Assembly (NCBI RefSeq): GCF_017086365.1
Contig: NZ_CP070969.1
Span: 1,984,001-2,048,000, forward strand
Length of the DNA stretch: 64,000 bases
Direction: 5' to 3'
From: Paenibacillus tianjinensis
Lineage (GTDB): Bacteria > Bacillota > Bacilli > Paenibacillales > Paenibacillaceae
Part shown: one piece after another, positions 1 through 8,284 of the stretch
Layout of the letters: every line of letters begins with the position of its first letter
How positions within the stretch are numbered: the stretch's first letter is position 1
Position numbers and translations under genes: made by a program
Notes under the pieces: generated by a model
What the model was told of the DNA's origin: nothing
Seen by the model: the letters and a program-made list of their open reading frames with translations, nothing else
The model's database searches: none

Positions 1-93
1 CAGGAGCTGTATGGCCCTTTGCAGAACTTTGGGCGCGCGTATTCCAAATGCCCGTGGGAATGGAACCAGAGTCCTTGGCCTTGGCAGGTGTAA
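1..93 (+). CDS. cotJB: Spore coat protein CotJB, C-terminal end (partial)
   Basis: The window opens inside this gene. The last 30 codons read in frame 1 and stop at TAA 91-93. The tail ends PWEWNQSPWPWQV, the Trp/Pro-rich ending seen in CotJB, a small inner spore coat protein of the cotJABC operon. Only 27 bases separate it from cotJC, which has its own GGAGGGATG ribosome binding site, so the two are surely cotranscribed. The start of the gene is outside the window. Confidence 0.85.
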   Translation, partial: QELYGPLQNFGRAYSKCPWEWNQSPWPWQV

Positions 94-120
94 AAAACCG
101 TTTGGAGGGATGAATTCAGA

Positions 121-690
121 ATGTGGATATATGAGAAAAAGCTGCAGTATCCAGTACGGGTGGGCAAATGCGATGTGAGAATGGCGCGCTATCTGACAGA
201 GCAGTACGGCGGTGCAGACGGGGAATTGGCGGCGGCGCTGCGCTACATGAACCAGAGATATGCGATTCCCGATAAAGTAATCGGCGTACTGACAGATATT
301 TCGACTGAAGAATTTGCCCACCTTGAAATGATTGCCACCATGATCTATAAGCTGACGAAAGATGCCTCCGTTCAGGAGCTTGAGGCTGCTGGTCTCGGCC
401 CGAATTATGCACAGCGTGACCATGCGCTGTACTATCAGAACTCGGCAGGCGTACCCTGGACCGCAGCTTACATCCAGGCCAAGGGTGATCCGATCGCCGA
501 CCTCTATGAAGATATTGCGGCTGAAGAAAAAGCCCGGGCTACATACCAGTGGCTGATCGACATGACCGATGATGTGGATCTGCAGGACAGTCTGAAGTTC
601 CTGCGGGAGCGGGAGATTATTCATGCGATCCGCTTTAAGGAGTCGGTACAGATTCTGATCGAGGAGCAAGGGAAGAAGCGGGTGTTCTGA
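121..690 (+). CDS. cotJC: Spore coat protein CotJC (Mn-catalase family)
   Basis: A 189-residue protein of the manganese catalase/ferritin-like superfamily, the usual length for CotJC. The start ATG follows GGAGGGATG. Conserved metal-ligand segments are visible: a Glu in GELAAALRYMNQ (about residue 35), EEFAHLE (about 63-69) and EREIIH near the C-terminus. In Bacillus CotJC is a mother-cell coat protein laid down with CotJB, and a peroxide-scavenging role has been proposed from the fold. It lies directly after cotJB, and its terminator hairpin follows at 732-763. A second, longer Mn-catalase occurs at 50.5-51.4 kb. The identity is firm; catalytic activity is inferred. Confidence 0.93.
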   Translation: MWIYEKKLQYPVRVGKCDVRMARYLTEQYGGADGELAAALRYMNQRYAIPDKVIGVLTDISTEEFAHLEMIATMIYKLTKDASVQELEAAGLGPNYAQRDHALYYQNSAGVPWTAAYIQAKGDPIADLYEDIAAEEKARATYQWLIDMTDDVDLQDSLKFLREREIIHAIRFKESVQILIEEQGKKRVF

Positions 691-731
691 ATATGGCCTC
701 CCGTGCCGTTACAGGAGCAGGCTGTACACAC

Positions 732-763
732 AAAAACCGTGGATTTTATTCGCGGTTTTTTTG
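732..763 (+). terminator. Terminator of the cotJ operon
   Basis: AAAAACCG (732-739) pairs with CGGTTTTT (753-760), followed by more T. This intrinsic terminator lies about 40 bases after cotJC. The group II intron begins a few bases after the T tract. Confidence 0.75.
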
Positions 764-1176
764 ATGGTACGCCCAGCATGGGCGTCATCTCTAGGGTGAA
801 AGTCCCGAGCGGGGGCTGGCAAGCGCCTACCGTTAGCCAAGGGCAAGGGTGTCCACCGTGAGGCGGAATCTGAAGGAAGCCGGAGGCAAAAGCACGACCT
901 GAGGTACACGAATCCAATTTGAGGCGGTTGCAGCCGGATGAGTCACCCATACATGACAAAATCCAAAGCTGCCAAGGGCTGCAGCCGTAAACTTGGGCAG
1001 GTGCGGGCGGAAAGATGACGTTCTTATCTGGGGAGGCCTGCCGGAGGGGCAAGGAAAAAAAACTTGTAACCGTAGCCGAGAGGCTGCGCTGAACCGGCAG
1101 GAGTCAGCAGAGGCCATAGTACGTAAACTGCTGCAGCGTTTACGGAAGGGCTGAACCGAAAGGAGAGAGGAAACCG

Positions 1177-2568
1177 ATGCGTTCGCATGAAGTGCAAAGA
1201 CAGCAGAATATCTCGCAAGAGAGCTTACGGCAAAGAGAAGCGGTGAAGCCGCCAGGGTATGCCGGAGCGCCGAGTTCTTCGTCGGCACAAATCGCCCCTT
1301 CCTCTCGCGAAGCAGAGAGCAACTTGCTGGAGCGAATGCTCGAAGGAGACAACCTTCGGCTCGCGTATAAACGAGTGGTACAAAACGGAGGAGCGCCCGG
1401 TGTGGACAATGTAACGGTAGCGAATCTACAAGCTTATTTGAAAACACATTGGGAATCGGTGAAAGCCGAACTCTTAGCGGGGGCTTACAGACCTGCGTCA
1501 GTCAAACGGGTGGAAATCCCCAAACCCGGAGGCGGTGTGAGGCTGCTAGGCATCCCAACCGTTATGGACCGTTTTCTCCAGCAGGCGCTTCTACAAGTCA
1601 TGAACCCGATCTTTGACGCAGAGTTCTCCTGGTATAGCTATGGCTTTCGACCGGGGAAAAGTGCACATGACGCCGTGAAACAAGCGCAAAGATATATCCA
1701 AAGTGGCCTCCGGTGGGTCATAGACCTCGATCTGGAGAAATTCTTTGACCGGATAAACCACGACATGCTGATGGCAAGAGTGGCGCGGAAAGTGACAGAC
1801 AAAAGAGTACTGATCCTGATTCGTGCGTATCTGAACGCCGGAGTTATGGTGAACGGAAAGCTGGAACGTAGCCGGGAAGGAACGCCCCAAGGCGGTCCGC
1901 TCAGTCCGCTTTTGGCAAACATTCTACTGGACGATCTGGATAAGGAATTGGCCGGACGCGGGCTGCGTTTTGTACGCTATGCGGACGACTGTAATATCTT
2001 TGTGGCGAGTAAACGAGCGGGCGAACGGGTCATGGAATCGGTTAACCGATTTGTAGAAGGAAAGCTGAAACTGAAAGTGAACCGGGATAAAAGTGCGGTA
2101 GCAAGACCGTGGCACCGAAAGTTCTTAGGTTTCAGTTTCCTGAGTCAGAAGCAGGCAACGATTCGATTAGCTCCGAAAACAATCTCGCGATTCAAGGAAA
2201 GAATCCGTGAACTAACGAATCGAACGTGGTCCATTTCCATGGAAGAGCGAATTCGCCAAGTGAACCGGTATGTGATGGGGTGGCTTGGCTATTTCCATCT
2301 GGCGTCGGCGAAGAAACACCTCCAAACGCTGGACCAATGGATTCAGAGGAGGCTGCGAATGTGCCTGTGGAAACAATGGAAACGAGTGCGCACACGAATC
2401 CGCGAACTCCGGGCGCTTGGGGTGCCCGAGTGGGCCTGTTTCACAATGGCAAACTCACGGCGAGGCGCATGGGAAATGTCCCGGAACACAAATAATGCCC
2501 TTCCCACTTCCTACTGGGAAGGGAAAGGGCTGAAAAGTTTGCTTTCACGTTACTTGGAGCTTTGTTAA
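1177..2568 (+). CDS. ltrA: Group II intron reverse transcriptase/maturase
   Basis: A 463-residue LtrA-type protein encoded inside the intron. Reverse transcriptase blocks run from about residue 60 to 320. They include GIPTVMDRFLQQ, a YGFRPG segment, DLDLEKFFD, the GTPQGGPLSP motif and the catalytic YADD at 268-271. A maturase (X) domain with the RRLRMCLWKQWKR segment follows. No HNH endonuclease domain is present after it, as expected for intron classes that target terminators or nicked and single-stranded DNA. The start ATG has the ribosome binding site AAAGGAGAGAGG. The frame is open and looks intact, so the intron may be active. The product assists splicing and carries out retrohoming. Confidence 0.95.
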   Translation: MRSHEVQRQQNISQESLRQREAVKPPGYAGAPSSSSAQIAPSSREAESNLLERMLEGDNLRLAYKRVVQNGGAPGVDNVTVANLQAYLKTHWESVKAELLAGAYRPASVKRVEIPKPGGGVRLLGIPTVMDRFLQQALLQVMNPIFDAEFSWYSYGFRPGKSAHDAVKQAQRYIQSGLRWVIDLDLEKFFDRINHDMLMARVARKVTDKRVLILIRAYLNAGVMVNGKLERSREGTPQGGPLSPLLANILLDDLDKELAGRGLRFVRYADDCNIFVASKRAGERVMESVNRFVEGKLKLKVNRDKSAVARPWHRKFLGFSFLSQKQATIRLAPKTISRFKERIRELTNRTWSISMEERIRQVNRYVMGWLGYFHLASAKKHLQTLDQWIQRRLRMCLWKQWKRVRTRIRELRALGVPEWACFTMANSRRGAWEMSRNTNNALPTSYWEGKGLKSLLSRYLELC

Positions 2569-2575
2569 CCTTTTG

Positions 2576-2612
2576 GAACCGCCGTATGCGGACCCGCATG
2601 TACGGTGGTGTG
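2576..2612 (+). ncRNA. Group II intron domain V catalytic hairpin
   Basis: ACCGCCGTA pairs with TACGGTGGT around a GCGGACCCGC-type upper stem. The catalytic triad position, directly before CGTATG, reads CGC rather than the common AGC. CGC is a known variant in some bacterial group II introns. Domain VI with the GGGGG/CCCCC stem follows to about 2647. Confidence 0.8.
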
Positions 2613-2768
2613 AGAGGACGGGGGTTAGCCGCCCCCTCCTACTCGATTGCTCCTATAAAGGCTCGCCAGTTGCGGGGAAATAAGCCGGTTGCCACCTAGC
2701 TGCTGCTGAATAATATCTTCTATGAGATAATAGCAATACTGGTATTTGATCAGCACAGAGATCGGGGG

Positions 2769-3596
2769 ATGGAAAAGGCTATGGTATTTGAACGGTGGCG
2801 CGGCTTCGTGCGGGCGTGGCAGGATTATCCGCTCAGGGAAGGAGCATGGATCGGTAAACGGTACCAGATTGAGTCCCTGCTGGGTGAAGGAAGTTACGGG
2901 CTTACCTATCGGTGCTTCGACACTAAGGAGAAAACTCTTGTGGCAGTCAAACAGTCCAGACCGAGTAAGAAAGCGGCAGGGCGGGCTTTGCTGGGCAAAG
3001 AGAGCACGATTCTGCGGGCCCTGAATCATCCCAATATTCCAGTGTGCCGTGATTACTTCGAGTACAAGGGCTTGAACTGGCTGGTAAGCGATTATATTGA
3101 AGGGAAAACGCTTGAAGATAATATCTTTGCTGAGCATATGGTTTACGGGGAGCGGGAGTGCCTGGCTACAACGCTGAAATTGATGGAGCTGGTATCCTAT
3201 GTTCATTCGCGCGGCTTTGTTCACCTTGATCTGCGGATTCCAAATGTAATCCTCCGGGATAAGGAGCTGTACTTAATTGATTTCGGACTGGCACGGGAGA
3301 TCGGTGAAATTGAGAGCCCCGGTGCAGGGCATGAGCCGAAGCCGGAAGAGATGCCGGAACGGATGCCCCCGGTTATCGCCTCAGATTTGTATTATGTTGG
3401 ACAATTAATGCTGTTTATGCTGTATTCCGCTTACCAGCCTGAACCGGGAGGAGCAGAACGGAGCTGGCGGGAAGAGCTGGATTTGTCACCTGAAATGCTG
3501 CATATTCTAACCCGGCTCCATGGAGAGCAGGAAGCTTATGAGAATACTGCTTCTTTTGTCCGCGAGGCCGAACAATTCTATAAGAGTCTGCAGTAA
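2769..3596 (+). CDS. Serine/threonine protein kinase
   Basis: A 275-residue Hanks-type kinase with no transmembrane or PASTA part. A glycine loop (LLGEGSYGLTYR, 37-48) and VAVK with Lys61 are present. The catalytic loop is HLDLRIPN (152-159) with Asp154 and Asn159, where the usual HRD becomes HLD and the following Lys becomes Arg. DFG is at 171-173. The catalytic Asp, Asn and ATP Lys are therefore kept, and activity is likely despite the altered loop. The start follows GGGGGATGG. It stands alone between the intron and an IS4 element. That element is inserted in the loop of the terminator that should end this gene. The substrate is unknown. Confidence 0.9.
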   Translation: MEKAMVFERWRGFVRAWQDYPLREGAWIGKRYQIESLLGEGSYGLTYRCFDTKEKTLVAVKQSRPSKKAAGRALLGKESTILRALNHPNIPVCRDYFEYKGLNWLVSDYIEGKTLEDNIFAEHMVYGERECLATTLKLMELVSYVHSRGFVHLDLRIPNVILRDKELYLIDFGLAREIGEIESPGAGHEPKPEEMPERMPPVIASDLYYVGQLMLFMLYSAYQPEPGGAERSWREELDLSPEMLHILTRLHGEQEAYENTASFVREAEQFYKSLQ

Positions 3597-3626
3597 TGTC
3601 CTGCCAAAAAAGAGGCACCTTCAACC

Positions 3627-5274
3627 CAATGTCATTAAGATAAGCTCAAAGATAAGACTCGCAATAAAATGGAATCCAAAACGGCATGGGGAAAAGCCCT
3701 GTGTCGTTTGTTTTTTGTGCAAACAAGGAAAAAAGCGTACAACAAACAAAGCGCATAAAATATCCGCTTAAAAAATGTTCATATGAAATGAATTATGCTA
3801 CTCTGTAGACGAAGCTAACGACTGATTTCCAGCGGATTTTGCGCGTATTCTGCTGTCCTGGGCGAAGGGATCGAATCGGCAAAATGTTTTTTCGAATCAG
3901 TGCTTCGACATCGGGCGGGGGTTCATCGTCCCGTGAGCGCAAGAAATGTCTACAAACATGAACGGCAACCGTGAAGTTGACTTGGTAAGGGTGGCGTTTA
4001 TCCGTTTGGGAAATGACTACGTGCGAGGTAGTCATTTCAACGAAATTGTACAGGATCATTCTTGCGAATATCTCTTGGGCGATGGACTCTTGTTTCTTTG
4101 CGTGAAAACTCGTCAGTCCGACGGTATATTTTAAGGCCCTAAAAGAGGTTTCAATACCCCATCGCATGTTATAAATCGATTTGATCTCACCGGGTGGAAA
4201 ATCAGCGGCAGAAAGATTCGTAATGACCGTTTCATAAACGCCGCTCGGCAGGATGAAACGAACTACCCGAAAGGAAATCGGGTAAAACAAGTTCTCCCGC
4301 AAATCCAAAAAATCAAAGGTAGATGTGGAAGGGACGAACTTGTATATTTCGGGAAGAGCCTTGACTTCTTTGGTTTGTTTTTTGGTAAGTGTCAGATGAA
4401 TGTCAATATCAAACGCTCCACCAGAGGGCAGGCACAATCCGGATAGAATACCATTCGAACTCAAATCCTTAACCCGGACAACATAGTTCCACCCTTTGCG
4501 TTCCATATGCGCAAAATTGTTGTAACTTTCATACCCTCGATCGGCGATAACAATCGTTTTTCCTTGAATCGGGGAACGGTCAACCATAGCAGCCAGCGCC
4601 TTTCCCTCGTTACACAATCTTCGTGGCTGAACGATGGCATCTACGTAAAGTCTGTTGCATAAGTCATAGGCTGCGTTCAAATGCAGAAGGTTGTAGCCTT
4701 TCATATTCGGTTGACTTTGGAAATAGGTGTCCGTATCCGACCGGTCCGTTGCGATATGCAAATCCGAACCGTCAATGGCCAGTAATTGATACCCTCGGTA
4801 GCGCTTGATATCCGTATAGGACTCTGTAAATTTGTGAAACAAGAATTCTACAGCAGAGGGCAGGATTTTATTCCTCTGCTGGACAAAAGCAGAAGTGGTT
4901 GCGGTGGATACGTCGTAGCCCTGCGATTCCAAGAGTTCCTTATATAGGCTGTTTCCTCCCATAGAAATCAGGAGGTGCATAACCGTTTCAAAGGGCAGCT
5001 TTTTCTTTCGGGTAAAATCTTTTTCTGGGTTTTTGACAAAAGGTGCGGGTTCGGCTGACATTTCTCGGATGAGGGATGTCAGCGTTTCTTTTAGCGCATT
5101 TGCGTACTCATTCATTGGCGTAACCTCCTTGTTGTTTCAAGGGGCTTCGCCACACATTTTTATTTTTTTGTCAAGTCTTATTCTTCTTTTTGTGCAAAAA
5201 AAGAGCGGGCTATCTTTTCGATAACCTGCTCTTTTTCATAATTTTTGGCTCTATGCTTTAACTTAATGACATTG
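3627..5274. mobile_element. IS4-family insertion sequence, complete
   Basis: A 1648-bp element bounded by the 13-bp inverted repeats CAATGTCATTAAG (3627-3639 and, inverted, 5262-5274). It is flanked by a perfect 10-bp direct repeat ACCTTCAACC at 3617-3626 and 5275-5284. A 10-12 bp duplication is usual for this family. With the element removed the flanks join into a hairpin: AGAGGCACCT (3611-3620), a loop, then AGAGGTGCCT (from about 5293). The target was therefore the loop of an intrinsic terminator. Both ends and the transposase are intact. Confidence 0.93.
3793..5115 (-). CDS. IS4-family transposase
   Basis: A 440-residue DDE transposase. Catalytic residues are visible: Asp115 in LLAIDGSDLH, Asp192 in IADRGYES, and the Glu of the family signature YNMRWGIETSFRALK (Y-x2-R-x3-E-x6-K). 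The start ATG follows AAGGAGGTTACGCCA on the minus strand. The length and the signature fit the IS4 superfamily (DDE_Tnp_1). The frame is uninterrupted, so the element is probably still able to move. Confidence 0.95.
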   Translation of the reverse strand: MNEYANALKETLTSLIREMSAEPAPFVKNPEKDFTRKKKLPFETVMHLLISMGGNSLYKELLESQGYDVSTATTSAFVQQRNKILPSAVEFLFHKFTESYTDIKRYRGYQLLAIDGSDLHIATDRSDTDTYFQSQPNMKGYNLLHLNAAYDLCNRLYVDAIVQPRRLCNEGKALAAMVDRSPIQGKTIVIADRGYESYNNFAHMERKGWNYVVRVKDLSSNGILSGLCLPSGGAFDIDIHLTLTKKQTKEVKALPEIYKFVPSTSTFDFLDLRENLFYPISFRVVRFILPSGVYETVITNLSAADFPPGEIKSIYNMRWGIETSFRALKYTVGLTSFHAKKQESIAQEIFARMILYNFVEMTTSHVVISQTDKRHPYQVNFTVAVHVCRHFLRSRDDEPPPDVEALIRKNILPIRSLRPGQQNTRKIRWKSVVSFVYRVA

Positions 5275-5332
5275 ACCTTCAACCCACAGGGTAGAGGTGC
5301 CTTATGTTTTGTACAAAATGGTTAAGCCGGAG

Positions 5333-5548
5333 TTAGCTTGAGCTGCCGTAGCGGTTCTTATAGTATTTATGTCCGGTTCCTCCATGGCGTGAGTCCGAAG
5401 ACGAGTGTCTCTTGTATCCATGGCTGCTGCTGGAATGTCTGCTATATACAGGCCTCCCTTTGTGACTGCTTGAATATCTGCGGTGTCCGCCTGACTTGGA
5501 GTGCTCCATGGAGTGCAGCACTTTGCCGAGTATTTTTTTAAGCATCAT
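5333..5548 (-). CDS. Small basic Ser/His-rich protein, unknown function
   Basis: 71 residues. A short hydrophobic or amphipathic start (MMLKKILGKVLHSM) is followed by a low-complexity stretch rich in Ser, His, Lys, Arg, Gly and Tyr, ending RYGSSS. The ribosome binding site AGAGGAGG lies seven bases before the ATG, which strongly supports translation. The gene is caught between an IS4 element downstream and an IS256 element inserted upstream of its start. Its basic composition resembles small spore or coat-associated proteins, but I do not recognise a family and assign no function. Confidence 0.65.
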   Translation of the reverse strand: MMLKKILGKVLHSMEHSKSGGHRRYSSSHKGRPVYSRHSSSSHGYKRHSSSDSRHGGTGHKYYKNRYGSSS

Positions 5549-5636
5549 GTTTCCTCCTCTTGGGTGGTTTAAGCCGAATTAGAACGACTTTAATCTATAT
5601 TTACCCCTTAATACGATATTGTTACCTGCCGGTTTC

Positions 5637-7052
5637 GATGGCGTAAAGTAAGTTGTGTACCAAGATTTGGAGCCTAGTCAGGCAACAAAAAAGTAGGGTA
5701 TTCTCGGGATTGTCGAAGTCCACCAAGAAAGGAACCCTACTCGATGACTATTCTACCCGAAAACATGTTAAATAATCTATTTGAAAATCTTGTCACCCAA
5801 TTTGTAAAAGATAATCTAGAGTCCATTATGAAAGCGGAAATCCAGCAATTCATGACCAGTGAAGAAGCCGGGAACCACAACAGCCGCAACGGATACTACA
5901 CCCGGGATCTACACACGAAATACGGAAATGTAGAGGATCTGGCCGTTCCTAGGGACCGTCAAGGAGCCTTCCAAACGCAGTTGTTCGAGCCCTACCAGCG
6001 GCGAGATGGATGGCTAGAGGAGGCTGTCATCCAGATGTACAAAAGTGGTATGGGAACGCGAGATGTGGCCCGGTTCATTGAAAGTATGTTCGGCAGCCAC
6101 TATTCACCCACGACCGTTAGCAACATTACAGCTACGGTACTTGACGACATTCATCAGTGGCAGAAGCGCCCGTTAAACAAACGCTACTCCGTTATCTACC
6201 TGGATGGCCTATATGTGAAACTCAAGCGCAGCACCGTTAGCGGAGAAGTCGTTTATTTCGCCATGGGGATCGACGAAGACGGTCACCGCCAGATCCTTGG
6301 CTTTTACGTAGGCGGCCAGGAGAGCGCAAACGGCTGGCGCGAGGTGCTCAAAGACCTCTACGACCGTGGTGTCCAGGAAGTCTTGCTGGGCGTGTTTGAT
6401 GGGCTTCCGGGACTCGATGCAGCGTTCCGTGAAACTTATCCGAAGGCGGATGTGCAGCATTGTATCGTCCACAAAGTGCGTTCGACCTTTCCGAAAATTC
6501 GAGTTCAGCACAAAACGGAAGTCATTGAAGATCTGAAGACCATCTACACGGCTGCAGACCATGATCTGGCCCGGGCTGCGTTTGACACGGTGAAGGCCAA
6601 ATGGGGCAAGCTCTACCCGAAAGAAATGCGGTCCTGGGAAGAACAGTTACCGACGCTGCTGACCTTTTACAAGTATCCCGTGCTCATAAAAGAAGCCATC
6701 TACACATCCAATCCGATTGAACGAATGAACAAGGAAATTCGAAAACGCCTGAAGCCGATGAACAGCCTCACGAATATGGATGCGGCAGAGAAAATTGTCT
6801 ACCTGGACGTCATCGATTACAACGAACGTTTTAGCGAACGGGTCATTCGCGGCTTCGGCGATCTGGAAGTAAAGAAGAAACTAAATGAGATGTTTGAAGA
6901 GCGATATCCAGCGCAGGCAGAGCCAGAGAAGTAACTCGAAATCCCTTGTTCTTTGGGGCGGGGTCTCCCCCGCCCCAAAGAACATCTGCACTTACCAACG
7001 AACACCCGAGAAGTTACATTCTGCTCTCTTACACAAACTTCTTGACGCTACC
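5637..7052. mobile_element. IS256-family insertion sequence, complete
   Basis: A 1416-bp element starting GATGGCGTAAAGTAAG and ending CTTCTTGACGCTACC. The ends are imperfect inverted repeats sharing the GCGT, AAG and TTGTGTA blocks. An 8-bp target duplication CCGGTTTC flanks it at 5629-5636 and 7053-7060, the size expected for IS256. It lies between the small basic ORF and the tetR gene and disrupts no obvious gene. Confidence 0.88.
5744..6934 (+). CDS. IS256-family transposase
   Basis: A 396-residue mutator-type transposase (Transposase_mut). DDE residues are seen in VIYLDGLYVK (about 153), GVFDGLPGLD (about 220) and, with a Glu, NPIERMNKEIRKR (about 325). The C-terminal region is rich in charged helices, as in the family. 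The start ATG follows AAGAAAGGAACCCTACTCG. The frame is complete within an element with intact ends and target duplication, so it is probably functional. Confidence 0.95.
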   Translation: MTILPENMLNNLFENLVTQFVKDNLESIMKAEIQQFMTSEEAGNHNSRNGYYTRDLHTKYGNVEDLAVPRDRQGAFQTQLFEPYQRRDGWLEEAVIQMYKSGMGTRDVARFIESMFGSHYSPTTVSNITATVLDDIHQWQKRPLNKRYSVIYLDGLYVKLKRSTVSGEVVYFAMGIDEDGHRQILGFYVGGQESANGWREVLKDLYDRGVQEVLLGVFDGLPGLDAAFRETYPKADVQHCIVHKVRSTFPKIRVQHKTEVIEDLKTIYTAADHDLARAAFDTVKAKWGKLYPKEMRSWEEQLPTLLTFYKYPVLIKEAIYTSNPIERMNKEIRKRLKPMNSLTNMDAAEKIVYLDVIDYNERFSERVIRGFGDLEVKKKLNEMFEERYPAQAEPEK

Positions 7053-7099
7053 CCGGTTTCGTGTTTTATCCTCAACTTGACCGGCAGGCGAAGCCTAAA

Positions 7100-7147
7100 T
7101 TGACAACATCCGCTGAAATATGTCATAATAACCTGACGATCGTCAGG
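7100..7147 (+). promoter_or_regulatory. Promoter and palindromic operator of the tetR-GNAT operon
   Basis: TTGACA (7100-7105), an 18-base spacer and CATAAT (7124-7129) form a good sigma-A promoter. Directly after it lies the perfect 16-bp palindrome CCTGACGATCGTCAGG (7132-7147), covering the expected transcription start. The GTG start of the TetR gene is 13 bases further on. The position is ideal for autorepression. Confidence 0.75.
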
Positions 7148-7160
7148 GAGGTGTCAGAAA

Positions 7161-7742
7161 GTGACTGCACACGCGATTGAGCAGGCTGCCTTAGCGCAAT
7201 TTGCAGAAAAGGGGTTTGAAGGCGCCTCGCTTGCAGCGATTGCTCAGGCTGTAGGAATTAAAAAACAGTCCATTGCCACCTATTTTCCGAAGAAAGAGGA
7301 TTTATTTATGGCTGTTTTTCATGGTATGGCCAAGCATTATATCGGATTCCTGGAGCAGCTGTATCAGGACATCGCGGAGGCACCGGTGGAAACCAGGCTG
7401 CGGGAAATAGTATATAAGAACTATCAGTACAGGGCCGGGCATCCGGCATTGACCGCTTTTTACAAACGGGCTGTGCAATTTCCGCCTCCCTTCTTCAAAG
7501 AAGTTCTTCTGGAGCAGATTAGTATAATGGAGCAGCGGTCAGCGGTGTTTTACCGGTCGATTTTTGAAGAAGGAATGGTGAAAGGCGAGATCAGGCGCCA
7601 GCAGGCTGATAGTCTGCTCTCCGCTTATTATTGTCTGCTGGACGGGATCGCGATGCAGATGTTTTTTTATGAAGAGGAAGACTTCGAACGTCGCCTGGAG
7701 GATATCTGGACTATATTCTGGGCAGGGATTAAACAAACATAG
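7161..7742 (+). CDS. TetR/AcrR-family transcriptional regulator
   Basis: 193 residues starting at GTG with GGGAGGTG upstream. The N-terminal helix-turn-helix is typical: AALAQFAEKGFEGASLAAIAQ, then VGIKKQSIATYFPKKEDLF (about residues 10-50). The C-terminal domain resembles TetR_C members that bind small hydrophobic ligands, with a partner not predictable from sequence. It is followed 20 bases later by a GNAT acetyltransferase gene, probably its main target besides itself. A perfect palindrome overlaps the transcription start of this operon. Confidence 0.9.
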   Translation: MTAHAIEQAALAQFAEKGFEGASLAAIAQAVGIKKQSIATYFPKKEDLFMAVFHGMAKHYIGFLEQLYQDIAEAPVETRLREIVYKNYQYRAGHPALTAFYKRAVQFPPPFFKEVLLEQISIMEQRSAVFYRSIFEEGMVKGEIRRQQADSLLSAYYCLLDGIAMQMFFYEEEDFERRLEDIWTIFWAGIKQT

Positions 7743-7762
7743 CAGGGAAAGGGAGGATTGGC

Positions 7763-8188
7763 ATGCGGGCAGAACGGGTTACAACGGGCAATCAGCTTGA
7801 GGAAGCCTTTCGGATTAGGCGGGAAGTGTTTGTGGAGGAGCAGGGTGTGCCGCTGGAAGATGAATTTGACCAGTACGAACAGAGCACAGAGCATATTCTG
7901 GTCTATCATGAGGAGGATGCACCTGTTGGCACGGCACGCCTGAGAGTTGTGGACGGATGGGCGAAGCTCGAACGGATCTGTCTGCTTGCACCTTACCGTA
8001 AATCCGGGATCGGGTCGTTTATCATTGCTACACTTGAGCAAATGGCGGCTGAACAAGGGCTTACACGAATGAAGCTGCATGGCCAGAAGCAGGCGGAGGG
8101 TTTTTATCAGAAGCTGGGCTATGAGACGGGCTCTCCGGTATTTATGGAGGATGGGATTCCTCATGTGTTAATGGTCAAATGCATATAA
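7763..8188 (+). CDS. GNAT-family N-acetyltransferase (YjcF/ElaA-like)
   Basis: 141 residues. The opening FRIRREVFVEEQGVPLEDEFD is characteristic of the ElaA/YjcF branch of GNAT proteins. It is followed by GTARLRVVDGWAKLERICLLAPYRKSG as the core acetyl-CoA-binding block (R-x-x-G-x-G type, here YRKSGIG). It ends with GFYQKLGYET. The start ATG follows GGGAGGATTGGC. The substrate is unknown. It is cotranscribed with the TetR gene upstream. The IS1182-like element begins within about 100 bases of its end, so the native terminator may be damaged. Confidence 0.88.
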   Translation: MRAERVTTGNQLEEAFRIRREVFVEEQGVPLEDEFDQYEQSTEHILVYHEEDAPVGTARLRVVDGWAKLERICLLAPYRKSGIGSFIIATLEQMAAEQGLTRMKLHGQKQAEGFYQKLGYETGSPVFMEDGIPHVLMVKCI

Positions 8189-8284
8189 TAAAGAGGCTGT
8201 CCCATAAGTAGATTTTTTCGAGTAGAGACAGACCCTTTTCATTATTCAAAACCGAAAAACGTCAACAATGTAGCGATTCTCCTG

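Larger units (their letters stand above)
767..2647 (+). mobile_element. Group II intron with encoded reverse transcriptase/maturase
   Basis: The element begins near GTACGCCCAGCATGGGC (5' end about 767) and ends near CCTACTCGAT (about 2647). It encloses a maturase gene and a domain V/VI ending at its 3' side. It is inserted immediately downstream of the cotJC terminator and upstream of the kinase gene, and interrupts no reading frame. Insertion just after a terminator hairpin is the known habit of bacterial group IIC introns. The ends were set by eye from the consensus and may be off by a few bases. Confidence 0.85.

Noticed and set aside
621..1447. Long minus-strand frames opposite the group II intron 5' region
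   Set aside because: They overlap structured intron RNA and the maturase start, lack ribosome binding sites and have no protein-family features.
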